Assembly (NCBI GenBank): GCA_013823855.1
Contig: PNMW01000058.1
Span: 1 to 64,000 of the forward strand
Reading direction: 5' to 3'
Length of the DNA: 64,000 nt
DNA from: Lysobacteraceae bacterium
Lineage (GTDB): Bacteria > Pseudomonadota > Gammaproteobacteria > Nevskiales > Nevskiaceae
Shown: positions 7,636 to 18,000 of the stretch, one piece after another
How positions within the stretch are numbered: the first letter of the stretch is position 1
Layout of the letters: each line of letters opens with the position of its first letter
Notes under the pieces: generated by a model
Database searches by the model: none
What the model was told of the DNA's origin: nothing
The model's input: the letters and a program-made list of their open reading frames with translations, nothing else
Translations under genes and position numbers: made by a program

Positions 7636-9219
7636 TCAGACGCCCGCCGCCAGCCTCGCGCCGCGGCGACGCCGCAGCGCGGCGCCGATCATCAAGCCGA
7701 AGACGCCGAACAGATCGAATGAGCCACCGCCTCCCGAGCTTGAAGCGCCACCGGTGGTGGTGCCGCCCGTCGTCGTACCGCCGGTCGTGGTGCCACCTGT
7801 GGTCGTACCACCGGTGGTGGAGCCTCCAGTCGTGGTGCCTCCCGTGGTTGTGCCGCCGGTCGTGGACCCGCCCGTGGTGCCGCCGGAGGTACCGCTGCCG
7901 GTGGTCGAGCCGCCGGTCGTGCCGTCTTCCGCGAACACGCTGAAGCCTTCCACCGCCAGCACCGAGATTTCGCTGGGTCCGGACTTGAACACCGAGGCGA
8001 AGCTGCCGTTGGCGAACAGCACCGTCGGTGGTGCGCGGCCGATCGAGAACGGCGTCGTGAAGATGCCGGTGCCCTTGAAACGGGTGTCCGGCACGCCGGC
8101 GGGAGTCAGCTGCACGCCGGCCACCGAGGTGGTGCCGGACACGTAGGTGCGGTTCGACAGCTGCAACACACCGTTGACGCCGATCAACTGGGTCACGCCA
8201 CTGGGCAGAATGCGGCCGAACAGCAGCTGGGTGAGATTCGCCTGGCCCTCGCCCGGGGTCGCGATCGCGTCGATGTCGACCACCCCGAGGCCGTCGGTGC
8301 CGAACGTCGTGTCCGCCGCACCGGCCATGTCATCGCTGAACACGGTGCCGACGAACCGCGACGACGACACCTTGCCGCTGCCGAAGTTGAGCACCCGGCC
8401 GGTCGTGCTCGATGTCGCCACTCCAAAGCCGAGCGCCGACGTGATCCCGGACGGAACCGGCGGTGTCTCGATCCGAAGGCCCGTGCTGTTGAACGTGCTG
8501 TCGAGTGCCCCTTCCGGCGTCACCGCGTAGGTCACCGCCTCCAGGTTGCCGAGCGCGTCATCGGGCGCCGTGCCAACGACGAACGCGCCGCTCAGCAACA
8601 GCCGGCCGGTGGTCGAATTGACGGTGGCCGCGAGGCTGAAACGATTGTCGACGATGCGACCGGAGTCGATCGCCAGATCGTTGCCGCCGTTGAAGGTCGC
8701 ATCGCGGACAGCGTCGAAGCGCCGCGCCGACACGGTGATCTCATCGGCCGTCAACGTCGCCGGCAACGTCACCAGGTAGAAGCGCTGGCGAACCTCGTCG
8801 AGGCCCAGCGCCAGGTTGTCGTCGAACGCGCTGCTGAGGCCGAAGTCCAACGGCCCGAAGCTGCTGTCGAGCGTGCCGGTGCTGCCGAGGCGGACCAGGT
8901 ACAGGTGGCTGTCGATGGCCAATGGCGGCACGGCCCGGTACAGCACATACAACTGACCTGCGCTGTCGGTGACCGCCGCCGCGACGATGCCGCCCGGTTC
9001 GTCGTCACGCAGCGTGAACCCTGCTCCGATCGAGAATACCGACGTGCCGGCGGTGCCATAGGTCGGGATCGGCGACAGGAAATCCGCCTGGCTGGCCACC
9101 GAGGCCAGCAAACCGACACCCGCGAACGCAAGGGCTGTCGCGATACGGCAGGACCGCGAGGTCATCGCGCGGAGTACGGGGGCGGCTTTTACAGCGGGCG
9201 TGGCTAAGCGCATGGTCAA
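7636..9219 (-). CDS. Secreted delta-60-repeat-like protein with Thr/Gly linker and C-terminal GlyGly-CTERM-like sorting signal
   Basis: N-terminal signal sequence (FAGVGLLASVASQA); repeated 'LDSSFG / DATFNGG / LDSTFNSTG / DTTFGTDG / DTRFKGTG' half-repeats; (GGTTT)n linker; C-term SSSGGGGSFDLFGVFGLMIGAALRRRRGARLAAGV. Confidence 0.75.
   Translation of the reverse strand: MTMRLATPAVKAAPVLRAMTSRSCRIATALAFAGVGLLASVASQADFLSPIPTYGTAGTSVFSIGAGFTLRDDEPGGIVAAAVTDSAGQLYVLYRAVPPLAIDSHLYLVRLGSTGTLDSSFGPLDFGLSSAFDDNLALGLDEVRQRFYLVTLPATLTADEITVSARRFDAVRDATFNGGNDLAIDSGRIVDNRFSLAATVNSTTGRLLLSGAFVVGTAPDDALGNLEAVTYAVTPEGALDSTFNSTGLRIETPPVPSGITSALGFGVATSSTTGRVLNFGSGKVSSSRFVGTVFSDDMAGAADTTFGTDGLGVVDIDAIATPGEGQANLTQLLFGRILPSGVTQLIGVNGVLQLSNRTYVSGTTSVAGVQLTPAGVPDTRFKGTGIFTTPFSIGRAPPTVLFANGSFASVFKSGPSEISVLAVEGFSVFAEDGTTGGSTTGSGTSGGTTGGSTTGGTTTGGTTTGGSTTGGTTTGGTTTGGTTTGGTTTGGASSSGGGGSFDLFGVFGLMIGAALRRRRGARLAAGV
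7749..7923 (-). repeat. In-frame tandem repeat encoding GGTTT/GGSTT linker
   Basis: Degenerate 15-bp periodic gg(t/c)ggcacgacgac units encoding GGSTTGGTTTGGTTTGG... Confidence 0.8.
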
Positions 9220-9313
9220 CCTCGTTGTCGAAGAAACGTGAATTTATCCGATGGTGCCGCCAAGATGAGGTGGCGTTCAGCCGAGGGCCGTGGACGGTAG
9301 CACCGGCGCGACG

Positions 9314-10024
9314 TCAGGTTTGCCCGCGCAGCGCCCGCAGGTGACGCAGCAGCCCCGGGGTCCGCAACGAGGTGCGCGGCACGTGGGGCTCGAGCGCCAT
9401 CCGCATCAGGCGGCGCGTGTCCTCGAGCTCGGCCGGGGTCGACAGCTGCTCCCGATGCAAGGCCAGCAGGCTGGCGCCTGCCAGTGCCCCTCGGTCACCG
9501 GGTTCGCAGCGCACGAAGCCCTCGCCCGGCCGAAACCGGAACCAGGCCTGCGGATCGATCGACTCGTCCAGCGGCAAGCCGTAGCCGAGCTGCTCGAGCA
9601 GGCGTTTCTCGAAGATGCGCAGCGCCGCTTCGGCAGTGATCTCGTCGCCACCGAGACGGATGACGGCCGCCGCGTAGTCCGCCAGCAGCCCGGGATGCGG
9701 GTCATGGCGATGCAGCAGCTTCAGCAGCAGCTCATTCAGGTACCAGCCGTGGAGCATGCGTTCGCCGGGGAGGTGCACCTCTGGTCCGTCGGCCTCGATG
9801 GCGGTCACCGTCCCCAGGTCGCCTTTCTCGATCCAGGACAGCAGCAGCGGCCGGAACAGCCCCACCACGCCGCGCTGTCGGGCACGCGGCCCGCGCAGAC
9901 CACGGGCGACGAGACCGACGCGGCCGCGACGCAACGTCAGGACTTCCAGCAGCTCGCTGGTTTCGCGATACGGCTTCTGCGACAGCAGCCAGGCCGGTTC
10001 CAGCTCGATACGGACGTCGGACAT
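9314..10024 (-). CDS. recO: DNA repair protein RecO
   Basis: N-terminal AWLLSQKPYRETSELLEVLTLRRGRVGLVARGLRGPR; directly follows era. Confidence 0.92.
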   Translation of the reverse strand: MSDVRIELEPAWLLSQKPYRETSELLEVLTLRRGRVGLVARGLRGPRARQRGVVGLFRPLLLSWIEKGDLGTVTAIEADGPEVHLPGERMLHGWYLNELLLKLLHRHDPHPGLLADYAAAVIRLGGDEITAEAALRIFEKRLLEQLGYGLPLDESIDPQAWFRFRPGEGFVRCEPGDRGALAGASLLALHREQLSTPAELEDTRRLMRMALEPHVPRTSLRTPGLLRHLRALRGQT

Positions 10025-10054
10025 GGAAGGGTCGTGCCGCCCGCGACGACGGAA

Positions 10055-10939
10055 CTAGCCGCCTTCGTAGCCGAAGCGGCTCAGTGCCTTGGGGTCGTCG
10101 GTCCAGCCTTCCTTGACCCGGACCCAGAGCTTCAGGAACACCTTGCGGCCGGTCAGCGTTTCCAGTTCGCGACGGGCGGCGGTGCCGATGCGCTTGAGCA
10201 TCTCGCCGTTCTCGCCGATGACGATCTTCTTCTGGCCGTCGCGCTCGACCCAGATCACCGCGCTGGCCTTGAGCAGCCCGCCTTCCTGCTCCAGCGCCTC
10301 GGTCTCCACGGTCAGCGCGTACGGCAGTTCCTGGGCCAGCGAGCGCATCAGCTTCTCGCGCACCAGCTCGGAAATCGTGAAGCCGAGATCGTGGCCGACC
10401 ACCTGCCCTTCCGGGTACAGCGGCGGGCCGTCCGGCATCCGCTCCATCAGCTGCTTGGCCAGCACGTTGACATTCGCCCCCTTGAGCGCGGACAGCGGCA
10501 TCACGAAGGCCCATTCGCGAAGGGGGCTGAGCTTTTCCATCAGCGGCAGCAGCGCGTTCTTGTCGCTGAACTGGTCGACCTTGTTGATCACCAGCGCCAC
10601 CGGCGCCTTGACCGACTTCAGGCGTTCCAGCACCGCATCGTCCTCGTCGGTCCAGCGGCCGGCCTCGATGACGAACAGCGCCAGGTCGATGTCGTGCAGG
10701 CTGTTGCTGGCAGCGTCGTTCATCGCCTTGTTCAGCGCCTTCTTGGCAGCGCGGTGCATGCCCGGCGTGTCGACGAACACCACCTGGGCATTGTCGCCGT
10801 GCAGCACGCCCTGGATGCGGTGCCGGGTGGTCTGCGGCTTCGGTGCGGTGATCGACACCTTGCGGCCGACCAGGGCATTGAGGAGGCTGGATTTGCCGAC
10901 ATTCGGCCGGCCGACGATGGCCACGATTCCGCTACGCAT
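10055..10939 (-). CDS. era: GTPase Era
   Basis: GIVAIVGRPNVGKSSLLNALVGRKVSITAPKPQTTRHRIQG, DTPGMH, NKVD, C-terminal KH domain. Confidence 0.97.
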   Translation of the reverse strand: MRSGIVAIVGRPNVGKSSLLNALVGRKVSITAPKPQTTRHRIQGVLHGDNAQVVFVDTPGMHRAAKKALNKAMNDAASNSLHDIDLALFVIEAGRWTDEDDAVLERLKSVKAPVALVINKVDQFSDKNALLPLMEKLSPLREWAFVMPLSALKGANVNVLAKQLMERMPDGPPLYPEGQVVGHDLGFTISELVREKLMRSLAQELPYALTVETEALEQEGGLLKASAVIWVERDGQKKIVIGENGEMLKRIGTAARRELETLTGRKVFLKLWVRVKEGWTDDPKALSRFGYEGG

Positions 10940-11642
10940 TTTTCCTTTCCTTCGAGGTGATCGCGTCCAGCATCATGCTGGCCGCCCGTTGCTCGGCGAT
11001 GCGCCGGGAGTGTGCTTCCGCTTCGGTCGCCGCCGGCTCGTCGACGAGCTGGCAGCGCACCCGGAAATTCCGGCGATGCGCCGGTCCATCCTCGCTGAGC
11101 ACGCTGTATTCCGGCAGCGGCCGCGATTGCGCCTGCAGTACTTCCTGCAGGCGGGTCTTGAAATCTTTCAGCGAGCCGACTTCCGGCAGGCTGGCCAGTT
11201 CCGGCGCCAGCAGTTTCAGGCACAGCGCCTGCGCCGGCTCGATGCCGCCGTCGAGGTAGACCCCGCCGACCAGCGCTTCCAGCCCGTCGGCCAGTGACGA
11301 GGCGCGCTTGTGACCGCCGGTGCGCAGTTCGCCGGGACCGAACAGCATCGCTTCCGACAACGGCATCCGGCGCGCCGCGACCGCCAGCGTTTCCTCGCGG
11401 ACCACGCTGGCGCGCAGCCGCGACAGATCGCCTTCGGGCGCCTTCGGCCGCAGCCGGAAGATTTCGGCGGCGACGGTGAAATTCAGCAGGCCATCGCCGA
11501 GAAATTCGAGGCGCTCGTTGTTGTCGTGGCCGTAGGAGCGGTGGGTCAGCGCCCGCAGCAGGATCGCCGGATCGCGGAAGCGATAGCCGATGGCGTGCTG
11601 CAGCCGCTCGCGGGCGACCCGTTCGATCTCTAGCGCGCTCAA
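10932..11642 (-). CDS. rnc: Ribonuclease III
   Basis: ALTHRSYGHDNNERLEFLGDGLLNFTVAAEIF, LADGLEALVGGVYLDGG, dsRBD. Proposed TTG start at 11642 overlapping the upstream stop (TTGA). Confidence 0.92.
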   Translation of the reverse strand: MSALEIERVARERLQHAIGYRFRDPAILLRALTHRSYGHDNNERLEFLGDGLLNFTVAAEIFRLRPKAPEGDLSRLRASVVREETLAVAARRMPLSEAMLFGPGELRTGGHKRASSLADGLEALVGGVYLDGGIEPAQALCLKLLAPELASLPEVGSLKDFKTRLQEVLQAQSRPLPEYSVLSEDGPAHRRNFRVRCQLVDEPAATEAEAHSRRIAEQRAASMMLDAITSKERKNA

Positions 11643-12040
11643 CCGCCCGGCACCGCGCGCAGGGGGATGTCGTCGGCGAAGCGCGCGACCACGATGATGT
11701 TGGCGAACAGCGGCACTTCGGCGTCGTAGTCGTAGCTCAGGAACAGGCCGCCTGCGGTGCGCACCACCTTGATGTCGCGCGGCTCGATCTGGTCGATGTA
11801 ATCGATGTCCCAACGCTTCTGCAGCGCGCTGCGGACCGCCGCGACATCGACGTCGCTGCCGACCACCGAGGCCTGCGCGGCGACATCACGCACCGCCCTG
11901 TTGACGGTGAACTCGTTGAGGTACAGCGGGCCGATCTTGATGCCGCAGAGCGCGATGAAGGCGATGCTGCCGAACAGGTACAGGCCGCTCCAGAGACTCA
12001 GGCCGAGTTGCGACGTGCGTGCTTTCATGTGGCGCTCCAT
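11639..12040 (-). CDS. DUF4845 family membrane protein
   Basis: Single N-terminal TM; conserved position between lepB and rnc; KxGPLYLNEFTVNRAVRDVA. Confidence 0.8.
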   Translation of the reverse strand: MERHMKARTSQLGLSLWSGLYLFGSIAFIALCGIKIGPLYLNEFTVNRAVRDVAAQASVVGSDVDVAAVRSALQKRWDIDYIDQIEPRDIKVVRTAGGLFLSYDYDAEVPLFANIIVVARFADDIPLRAVPGG

Positions 12041-12077
12041 TGACCCGCGGTTCGAGTGGCCGAACCCAGGGTCTGCC

Positions 12078-12914
12078 TCAGCGGATCAAGGTACCGATCC
12101 GCGACAGCACCGGTCGCGACCGCTCATGGTCCCAGCTCATCCAGACCAGTTCGGCGCGTCCTTTCAGGTTCGCTTCCGGGACGGTTCCCCAGCAGCGGCT
12201 GTCGTTGGAGCCGTCGCGGTTGTCGCCCATCATGAAATAGTGGCCGGCGGGCACGGTGAATTCGAAGTTGTCGCCGTTGGGCTGCACGAACGGGCAGCTG
12301 AACGGATCGGACATGCGATCCGGCTTGATCAGGATGTCGTGCTTCACGCCGCCGAAATCCTCGTGCATCCGCACATCGCCGAAGCCGACATCGTTCTGCA
12401 CCTCGGCCATCGTGATCGGGGCTTCGACGCCGTTCACGGTCAGCCGCTTGCGGGCGTACTGGATACGGTCGCCCGGGGTGCCGATCACCCGCTTGATGAA
12501 ATCGTTGCCGCGATTCGGATCGGAAGCATCGGTGTTCGGATAGACGAACACCACGACATCGCCACGCTTCGGCTCGCCGAGTTCGAGAATCTTGCAGCCG
12601 CCGACCGGGCAGCGCAGGCCGTAGGAGAACTTGTTGACCAGGATGAAATCGCCGACGTGCAGGGTCGGGATCATCGAGCCCGACGGAATCCGGAATGGCT
12701 CGTACAGGAACGAGCGGATCACGAACACCGCCGCGATCACCGGGAACAGGCCGCCGAAGAATTCGGAGAACGCGCCCTGCTTTTCCGGGACGCCGGTGGC
12801 GGCGACGCGCCGGGCGCGCTTGGGAGCGACGCTGAAGCGTTCAACCGCCCAGATGACGCCGGTGAACAGCGTCGCCACGGTGAGGATCAGGTTGAACAGG
12901 ACGGTGAAGCTCAT
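12078..12914 (-). CDS. lepB: Signal peptidase I
   Basis: VIRSFLYEPFRIPSGSMIPTLHVGDFILVNKFSYG, RGDVVVF, DFIKRVIGTPGD, YFMMGDNRDGSNDSR; start reset to ATG at 12914. Confidence 0.95.
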   Translation of the reverse strand: MSFTVLFNLILTVATLFTGVIWAVERFSVAPKRARRVAATGVPEKQGAFSEFFGGLFPVIAAVFVIRSFLYEPFRIPSGSMIPTLHVGDFILVNKFSYGLRCPVGGCKILELGEPKRGDVVVFVYPNTDASDPNRGNDFIKRVIGTPGDRIQYARKRLTVNGVEAPITMAEVQNDVGFGDVRMHEDFGGVKHDILIKPDRMSDPFSCPFVQPNGDNFEFTVPAGHYFMMGDNRDGSNDSRCWGTVPEANLKGRAELVWMSWDHERSRPVLSRIGTLIR

Positions 12915-12982
12915 GAATGGGAACCGGACGGTGGACGGATAAGGCGTTGGACTGGCCGCGAGCGCCCAGGGTTTGAACGGGA

Positions 12983-14806
12983 TCAGCTGCGGCGATCGAC
13001 GCCGAGCACGGCCAGGAAGGCTTCCTGCGGAATCTCCACCGAGCCAACCTGCTTCATGCGCTTCTTGCCTTCCTTCTGCTTTTCGAGAAGCTTCTTCTTG
13101 CGGCTGATGTCGCCGCCGTAGCACTTGGCGAGCACGTTCTTGCGGATCGCCTTGACCGTCGAGCGGGCGATGATCTTGGCGCCGATCGCCGCCTGGATCG
13201 CGACGTCGAACATCTGCCGATGGATCACGTCCTTCATCCGCTCGCAGAGGTCGCGGCCACGCGCTTCGGCGTCGTTGCGGTGGACGATGGTCGCCAGCGC
13301 GTCGACCTTGTCGCCGTTGACCAGCACGTCGAGCTTGACCAGCGGCGCGGTCTGGAAGCGCACGAACTCGTACTCGAAGCTGGCAAATCCGCGGCTGACC
13401 GACTTCAGGCGATCGAAGAAATCGAGCACCACTTCGGCCAGCGGCATCTCGACTTCCAGCTGCACCTGGTTGCCGTGGTAGCGCAGGTTCTTCTGCACGC
13501 CGCGCTTTTCCATGCACAGCTGCATCACCGAGCCGACATAGGTCTGCGGCATCAGCAGGCGGCACAGGATGATCGGCTCGCGCACGTCCTTGTAAGCGCC
13601 GGCGTCCGGCAGATCGGACGGATTGTCGATCTTCCTGGTCTCCCCGCTCGCGGTCTCGATCTCGTAGACCACACTCGGCGCGGTGGTGATCAGGTTCAGG
13701 TTGTATTCGCGCTCCAGGCGTTCCTGCACGATCTCCATGTGCAGCATGCCGAGGAAGCCGATGCGGAAGCCGAAGCCGAGTGCGCTGGAATTCTCGGGCT
13801 CGAACTGCAGGGCCGAATCGTTCAGGCGCAGCTTCTGCAGCGATTCGCGGAAGTCCTCGAAATCGTCGGCGTCGACCGGAAACATGCCGGCGAACACCCG
13901 CGGCTGGACCTGACGGAAACCGGGCAGCTGATCGACCGAGGCGCGGCTGGCTTCGGTCAGCGTGTCGCCGACCGGCGCGCCGAAGATATCCTTGATGCCG
14001 GCGACGATGAAGCCGACTTCGCCGGTCTCCAGCGAATCGCGCAGCACCCGCTTCGGCGAATGGACGCCGAGCATGGTCACTTCGTAGTCCTTGCCGGTCG
14101 AGATCACGCGGATCTTCTGGCCCTTCTGGATGCGACCGTTGACCACCCGGACCAGCGATACGACACCCAGGTACGGGTCGAACCAGGAATCGACGATCAG
14201 CGCCTGCAGCGGCGCGTCGACCGTACCCTTCGGCGCCGGCAGCCGCTCGACCAGCGCTTCGAGCACGTCGATCACGCCGAGACCGGTCTTGGCCGAGATG
14301 CGCAGCGCATCGGTGGCCTCGATGCCGATGATGTCCTCGATCTCCTGGCTGACGCGCTCCGGCTCGGCGTTCTGCAGGTCGATCTTGTTGAGGATCGGCA
14401 TCACTTCGAGCTTCTGCTCGAGGGCCGTGTAGCAGTTGGCGACCGACTGCGCCTCGACACCCTGCGAGGCGTCGACGACCAGCAGCGCGCCCTCGCAGGC
14501 GGCCAGGCTGCGGCTCACTTCGTACGAGAAATCGACGTGGCCCGGGGTGTCGATGAAGTTCAGCTGGTACAGCAGCCCGTCCCTGGCGCGGTAGTTCAGC
14601 GACACCGCCTGCGCCTTGATGGTGATGCCGCGCTCGCGCTCGATCGGATTGTTGTCGAGCACCTGCGCCTGCATCTCGCGTTCCTCGAGGCCGCCGCAGA
14701 TCTGGATGATGCGATCGGCCAAGGTCGACTTGCCGTGGTCGATGTGGGCAATGATCGAGAAGTTGCGGATCTGGGCTTGCGGGACGCGGGGAGCGGGCTG
14801 CGACAT
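12983..14806 (-). CDS. lepA: Elongation factor 4
   Basis: [63 protein letters not shown]; start reset to MSQPAP. Confidence 0.97.
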   Translation of the reverse strand: MSQPAPRVPQAQIRNFSIIAHIDHGKSTLADRIIQICGGLEEREMQAQVLDNNPIERERGITIKAQAVSLNYRARDGLLYQLNFIDTPGHVDFSYEVSRSLAACEGALLVVDASQGVEAQSVANCYTALEQKLEVMPILNKIDLQNAEPERVSQEIEDIIGIEATDALRISAKTGLGVIDVLEALVERLPAPKGTVDAPLQALIVDSWFDPYLGVVSLVRVVNGRIQKGQKIRVISTGKDYEVTMLGVHSPKRVLRDSLETGEVGFIVAGIKDIFGAPVGDTLTEASRASVDQLPGFRQVQPRVFAGMFPVDADDFEDFRESLQKLRLNDSALQFEPENSSALGFGFRIGFLGMLHMEIVQERLEREYNLNLITTAPSVVYEIETASGETRKIDNPSDLPDAGAYKDVREPIILCRLLMPQTYVGSVMQLCMEKRGVQKNLRYHGNQVQLEVEMPLAEVVLDFFDRLKSVSRGFASFEYEFVRFQTAPLVKLDVLVNGDKVDALATIVHRNDAEARGRDLCERMKDVIHRQMFDVAIQAAIGAKIIARSTVKAIRKNVLAKCYGGDISRKKKLLEKQKEGKKRMKQVGSVEIPQEAFLAVLGVDRRS

Positions 14807-15017
14807 GGTCGGGGCGGTCAAAATTTGCGCGAGTATACCGGTGCGGCGGCCGTCGCCGCGCCGCCAGCCCATCCAGCCGCGCGAATGCGGCAGGTCGAAC
14901 GCGTTACCTGACCGGACGCTGTACAGCAGGACCTCGTCACGCCGGACAAGTGGTCACGGACACGTCTCTGCCCGTTGGCATTCCTCCCTGCTTCGCTGAC
15001 GACGATCGGGACCTGGG

Positions 15018-18000
15018 CTACGGCAACGCTGGCAGCAAACCGAGGCTGGTCAGGAAAACCCGGGTTTCCTCGCGGACAGCATCGATCGCCGTCGCGCTGC
15101 CCGACAGATCGTGACCGGCGCCCGCCTGATTGCGGTATTCGCAGCGGACACCCAGACGGATCAGCGACGAGCAGAAATGCACGCTCGGCGTCGGGGCTAC
15201 GGTGGTATCCCGATCACCCTGGAACAGCAGTACGGGTGGATGGCGGGCGTCGAGATTGACGCTGGGCGAAATCACCGGGCCGAGATTGGCGAAGATCTCG
15301 GCCACCTCGAAGCGCTGGATGTGCGATTCCGTGGTGATGTCCGGGACGCCGGCGCGCGTGACGATCGCTGCCGGGCGCACCAGGGGGTTGTCGTCCGCCA
15401 CCCCGGTCGCCGGCGCATCACGAAGCCCGGCGAAGAAGGCCACGCCGCCGCCGGCCGATGAACCGGACAGCGCGATCCGCGCCGGATCGATGCCGAGTTC
15501 ATCCGCGTGGGCCTGCACCCACCGCAGTGCTGCGCGCCCGTCGTCGGCCGCGATGTACGAGTAAGTGCCGAAGCGATTGTTCACCCGGTAGTCCGGCGCG
15601 ATGCCGACCATGCCGTGGTTGCTGGCCCAGTACCTGGCCTCGCCGATGGAGTTGTCGATGGTGCCGAACACGAACCCGCCGCCGAACCAGTGGATCAGCG
15701 CCGACCGGCGATCGGTCGAGCGCCAGCCGGTCGGCCTGCACACGAACAGGCGCAGCGCCACTGGCTCCAGCTGGCGATAGATGTGCGACGTGCAGTCGGT
15801 CGCGGTGGTGGGCGTCGCCGCGACGGGATCGATCGTCGAGGTCACCGACAACGTCGAATTGAGCGCACCGATACTCAGCGTGACCGACGTGCTGGTGTCG
15901 TGGCTCGCCGAGGCGGTGAACTGGACGACCACCGAGTCGCCGCTGACCACCGTGCCGGGAGCCGACGTGAACGCGCCGCCGTTGATGCTGTAGCTGCCGC
16001 CGGTGATGCTGATCGCGCTGGGTGACGGGGAGCCGGAAACGACGATCGGCAAGGTCGTCAGCGCTCGGCCCGGCGACACGGTGCCGCCCGGGAACATCTC
16101 GGCATTGACCAGCGTGAAGGCTTGCAACTGGCTCGGGTCGCTGCCGGTCCGCAGCCACCAGGTCGTGCTGCGGCTGCCGATATTCAGGGTCACCCGCGTT
16201 TCGACGTCGTAGCCGGCGCCGCTGGTGGCTTGCAAGGTCACGAGATCGCCGCCGCGCACCGTCGCGGCCGAACTGCGGAAGGCGCCACCATTGATGCTGT
16301 AGCTGCCGCCGGCCACCGAAATCGGCGTGGCCACGTTGATGCCGCGGATCTCGATGGCCTCGCTCTGGACGATGCTGTTGCGCGGCACCGTGACGTCGCG
16401 GAACTCGAAGAAGTCCGCGAAATCGTCCGCTGGCGCATCGGCAGTCACGGTATAGCTGCCGGTGATCCCGCCGAGATTCAGCGTCGCCGTGGCGACATCG
16501 CCTCGATTGGCCCCCGGGATCACCAGGACGCGAACCTGGTCGCCGTTGCGGGCCGCGCCCGGCATCGACAGGAACGGTCCACCGTTCAGGCTGTACTCGC
16601 CTCCGGTCACCGACACCGGAATCGGCGCGCTGATGCCGCTCACTGGCAACGGCGGACTCACGGCACCCAGCAACGGGAACGCGGCGGGGTTGCTCGCGGA
16701 ACTGAACCGGGCCGGCGTGACATCCGCTCCGGTGGTGGTGACGTAGAACACGGCACTGATCCCGCCGACGGTCAGCGTGGCCGCCGTCGTCGTCGCGGCG
16801 GTGCTCGCCGCCGTGGCCCGCACACGGACGATGGAACCATTGCGGACGTTCCCGGGGTTGCTGGTGAACGCCGCCCCGCCAATGCTGTACTGGCCGCCGA
16901 CGATGGCGATTTCCGCCGGCGCATCGATGCCGCCGATCGTCACCGCAGCGCTGCTGCGCACGCTGCCGGTTGCGGCGTCGACGATCGGCGCGAATGCGAA
17001 GGCCGCCGGCGTGGTATCCGCCGGCCGCGTGCTCAGCCTGAACGTCGCGCTCGTGCTGCCCACGGTCAGCACCGCTTCGCGGCTCGCCGAGTAGGCCTCG
17101 CTGGCCACGACCTCCACCGCCACGCTGTCGTTGTTCGACACCGTGCCGGGAGCCGATGTGAACGCGCCACCGTTGACGCTGTACCGGCCGCCGGCGACCG
17201 ACACCGGTGTTCCGGGGGAGATGCCCGCAATCATCACCGGATGGCTCGCCTTCACGCTGCCCGGCTCGGCATTGAACGCCGCGGCAAACGAGAACGGCAG
17301 GGGCTCCTGATCCATCGTGACGCGAGAGGTCGTCGTCACCACGAAATCCGAGTGCTTGTCGCCGATCGTGACGGTGGCGCTGCGGGTCTCCGATGGCAGT
17401 TCGGACGCCAGCACTTCGGCGATCACGACATCCCCGTTCACGACTTCGCCGGGCGAAGCCGTGAACGCACCGCCATTGATCTGGTAGCGCCCGCCGCTGA
17501 CTGCAATCGGCACCGCGATGTCGATCCCGGTCACGACGATCGGCTCGCTGCGCACGGCACTGCCCGCTTCGGCATCCAGCGCGGCGGGAAAGCTGAAAGG
17601 ATCGGGCGAGGCATCGGCGGTGATGCTGTGCGTGGTCACCCGATAGGCGCCGGACACCCCGCCGATGGTCAGGACCGCCTCGCGCGCTTCCGAGTAGCCA
17701 TAGGCGGACAGGACCTGCACCGCGACCGAGGCGCCGTTGACGACGCTGCCGGGCGCGTCGGTAAACGCCCGCCCGTCGACGCTGTAGAAGCCGCCGACGA
17801 TCGAAATCGGACTCGGCGCGTTGATGCCCGCCACGGTCGTCGGCCTGCTGGTCTGCAGGGACCCCAGCGGTGCGTCCGCTTTCGGCGCGAAACTGAACGG
17901 GTCCGGCGTGGTGTCGACGGCTTCCGTGGTCACCGCGTACGAACCGCTGACCGTCCCGATCTTCAAAACCGCAGTGGTGGTCGTCGAAAAGCTGCTCGAC

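Noticed and set aside
7505-8146. Plus-strand ORF with PPVVVPPVVVPPVVV repeats as a real Pro/Val-rich protein
   Set aside because: It is the complement of the GGTTT linker of the minus-strand secreted protein, which has a signal peptide, repeats and a sorting signal
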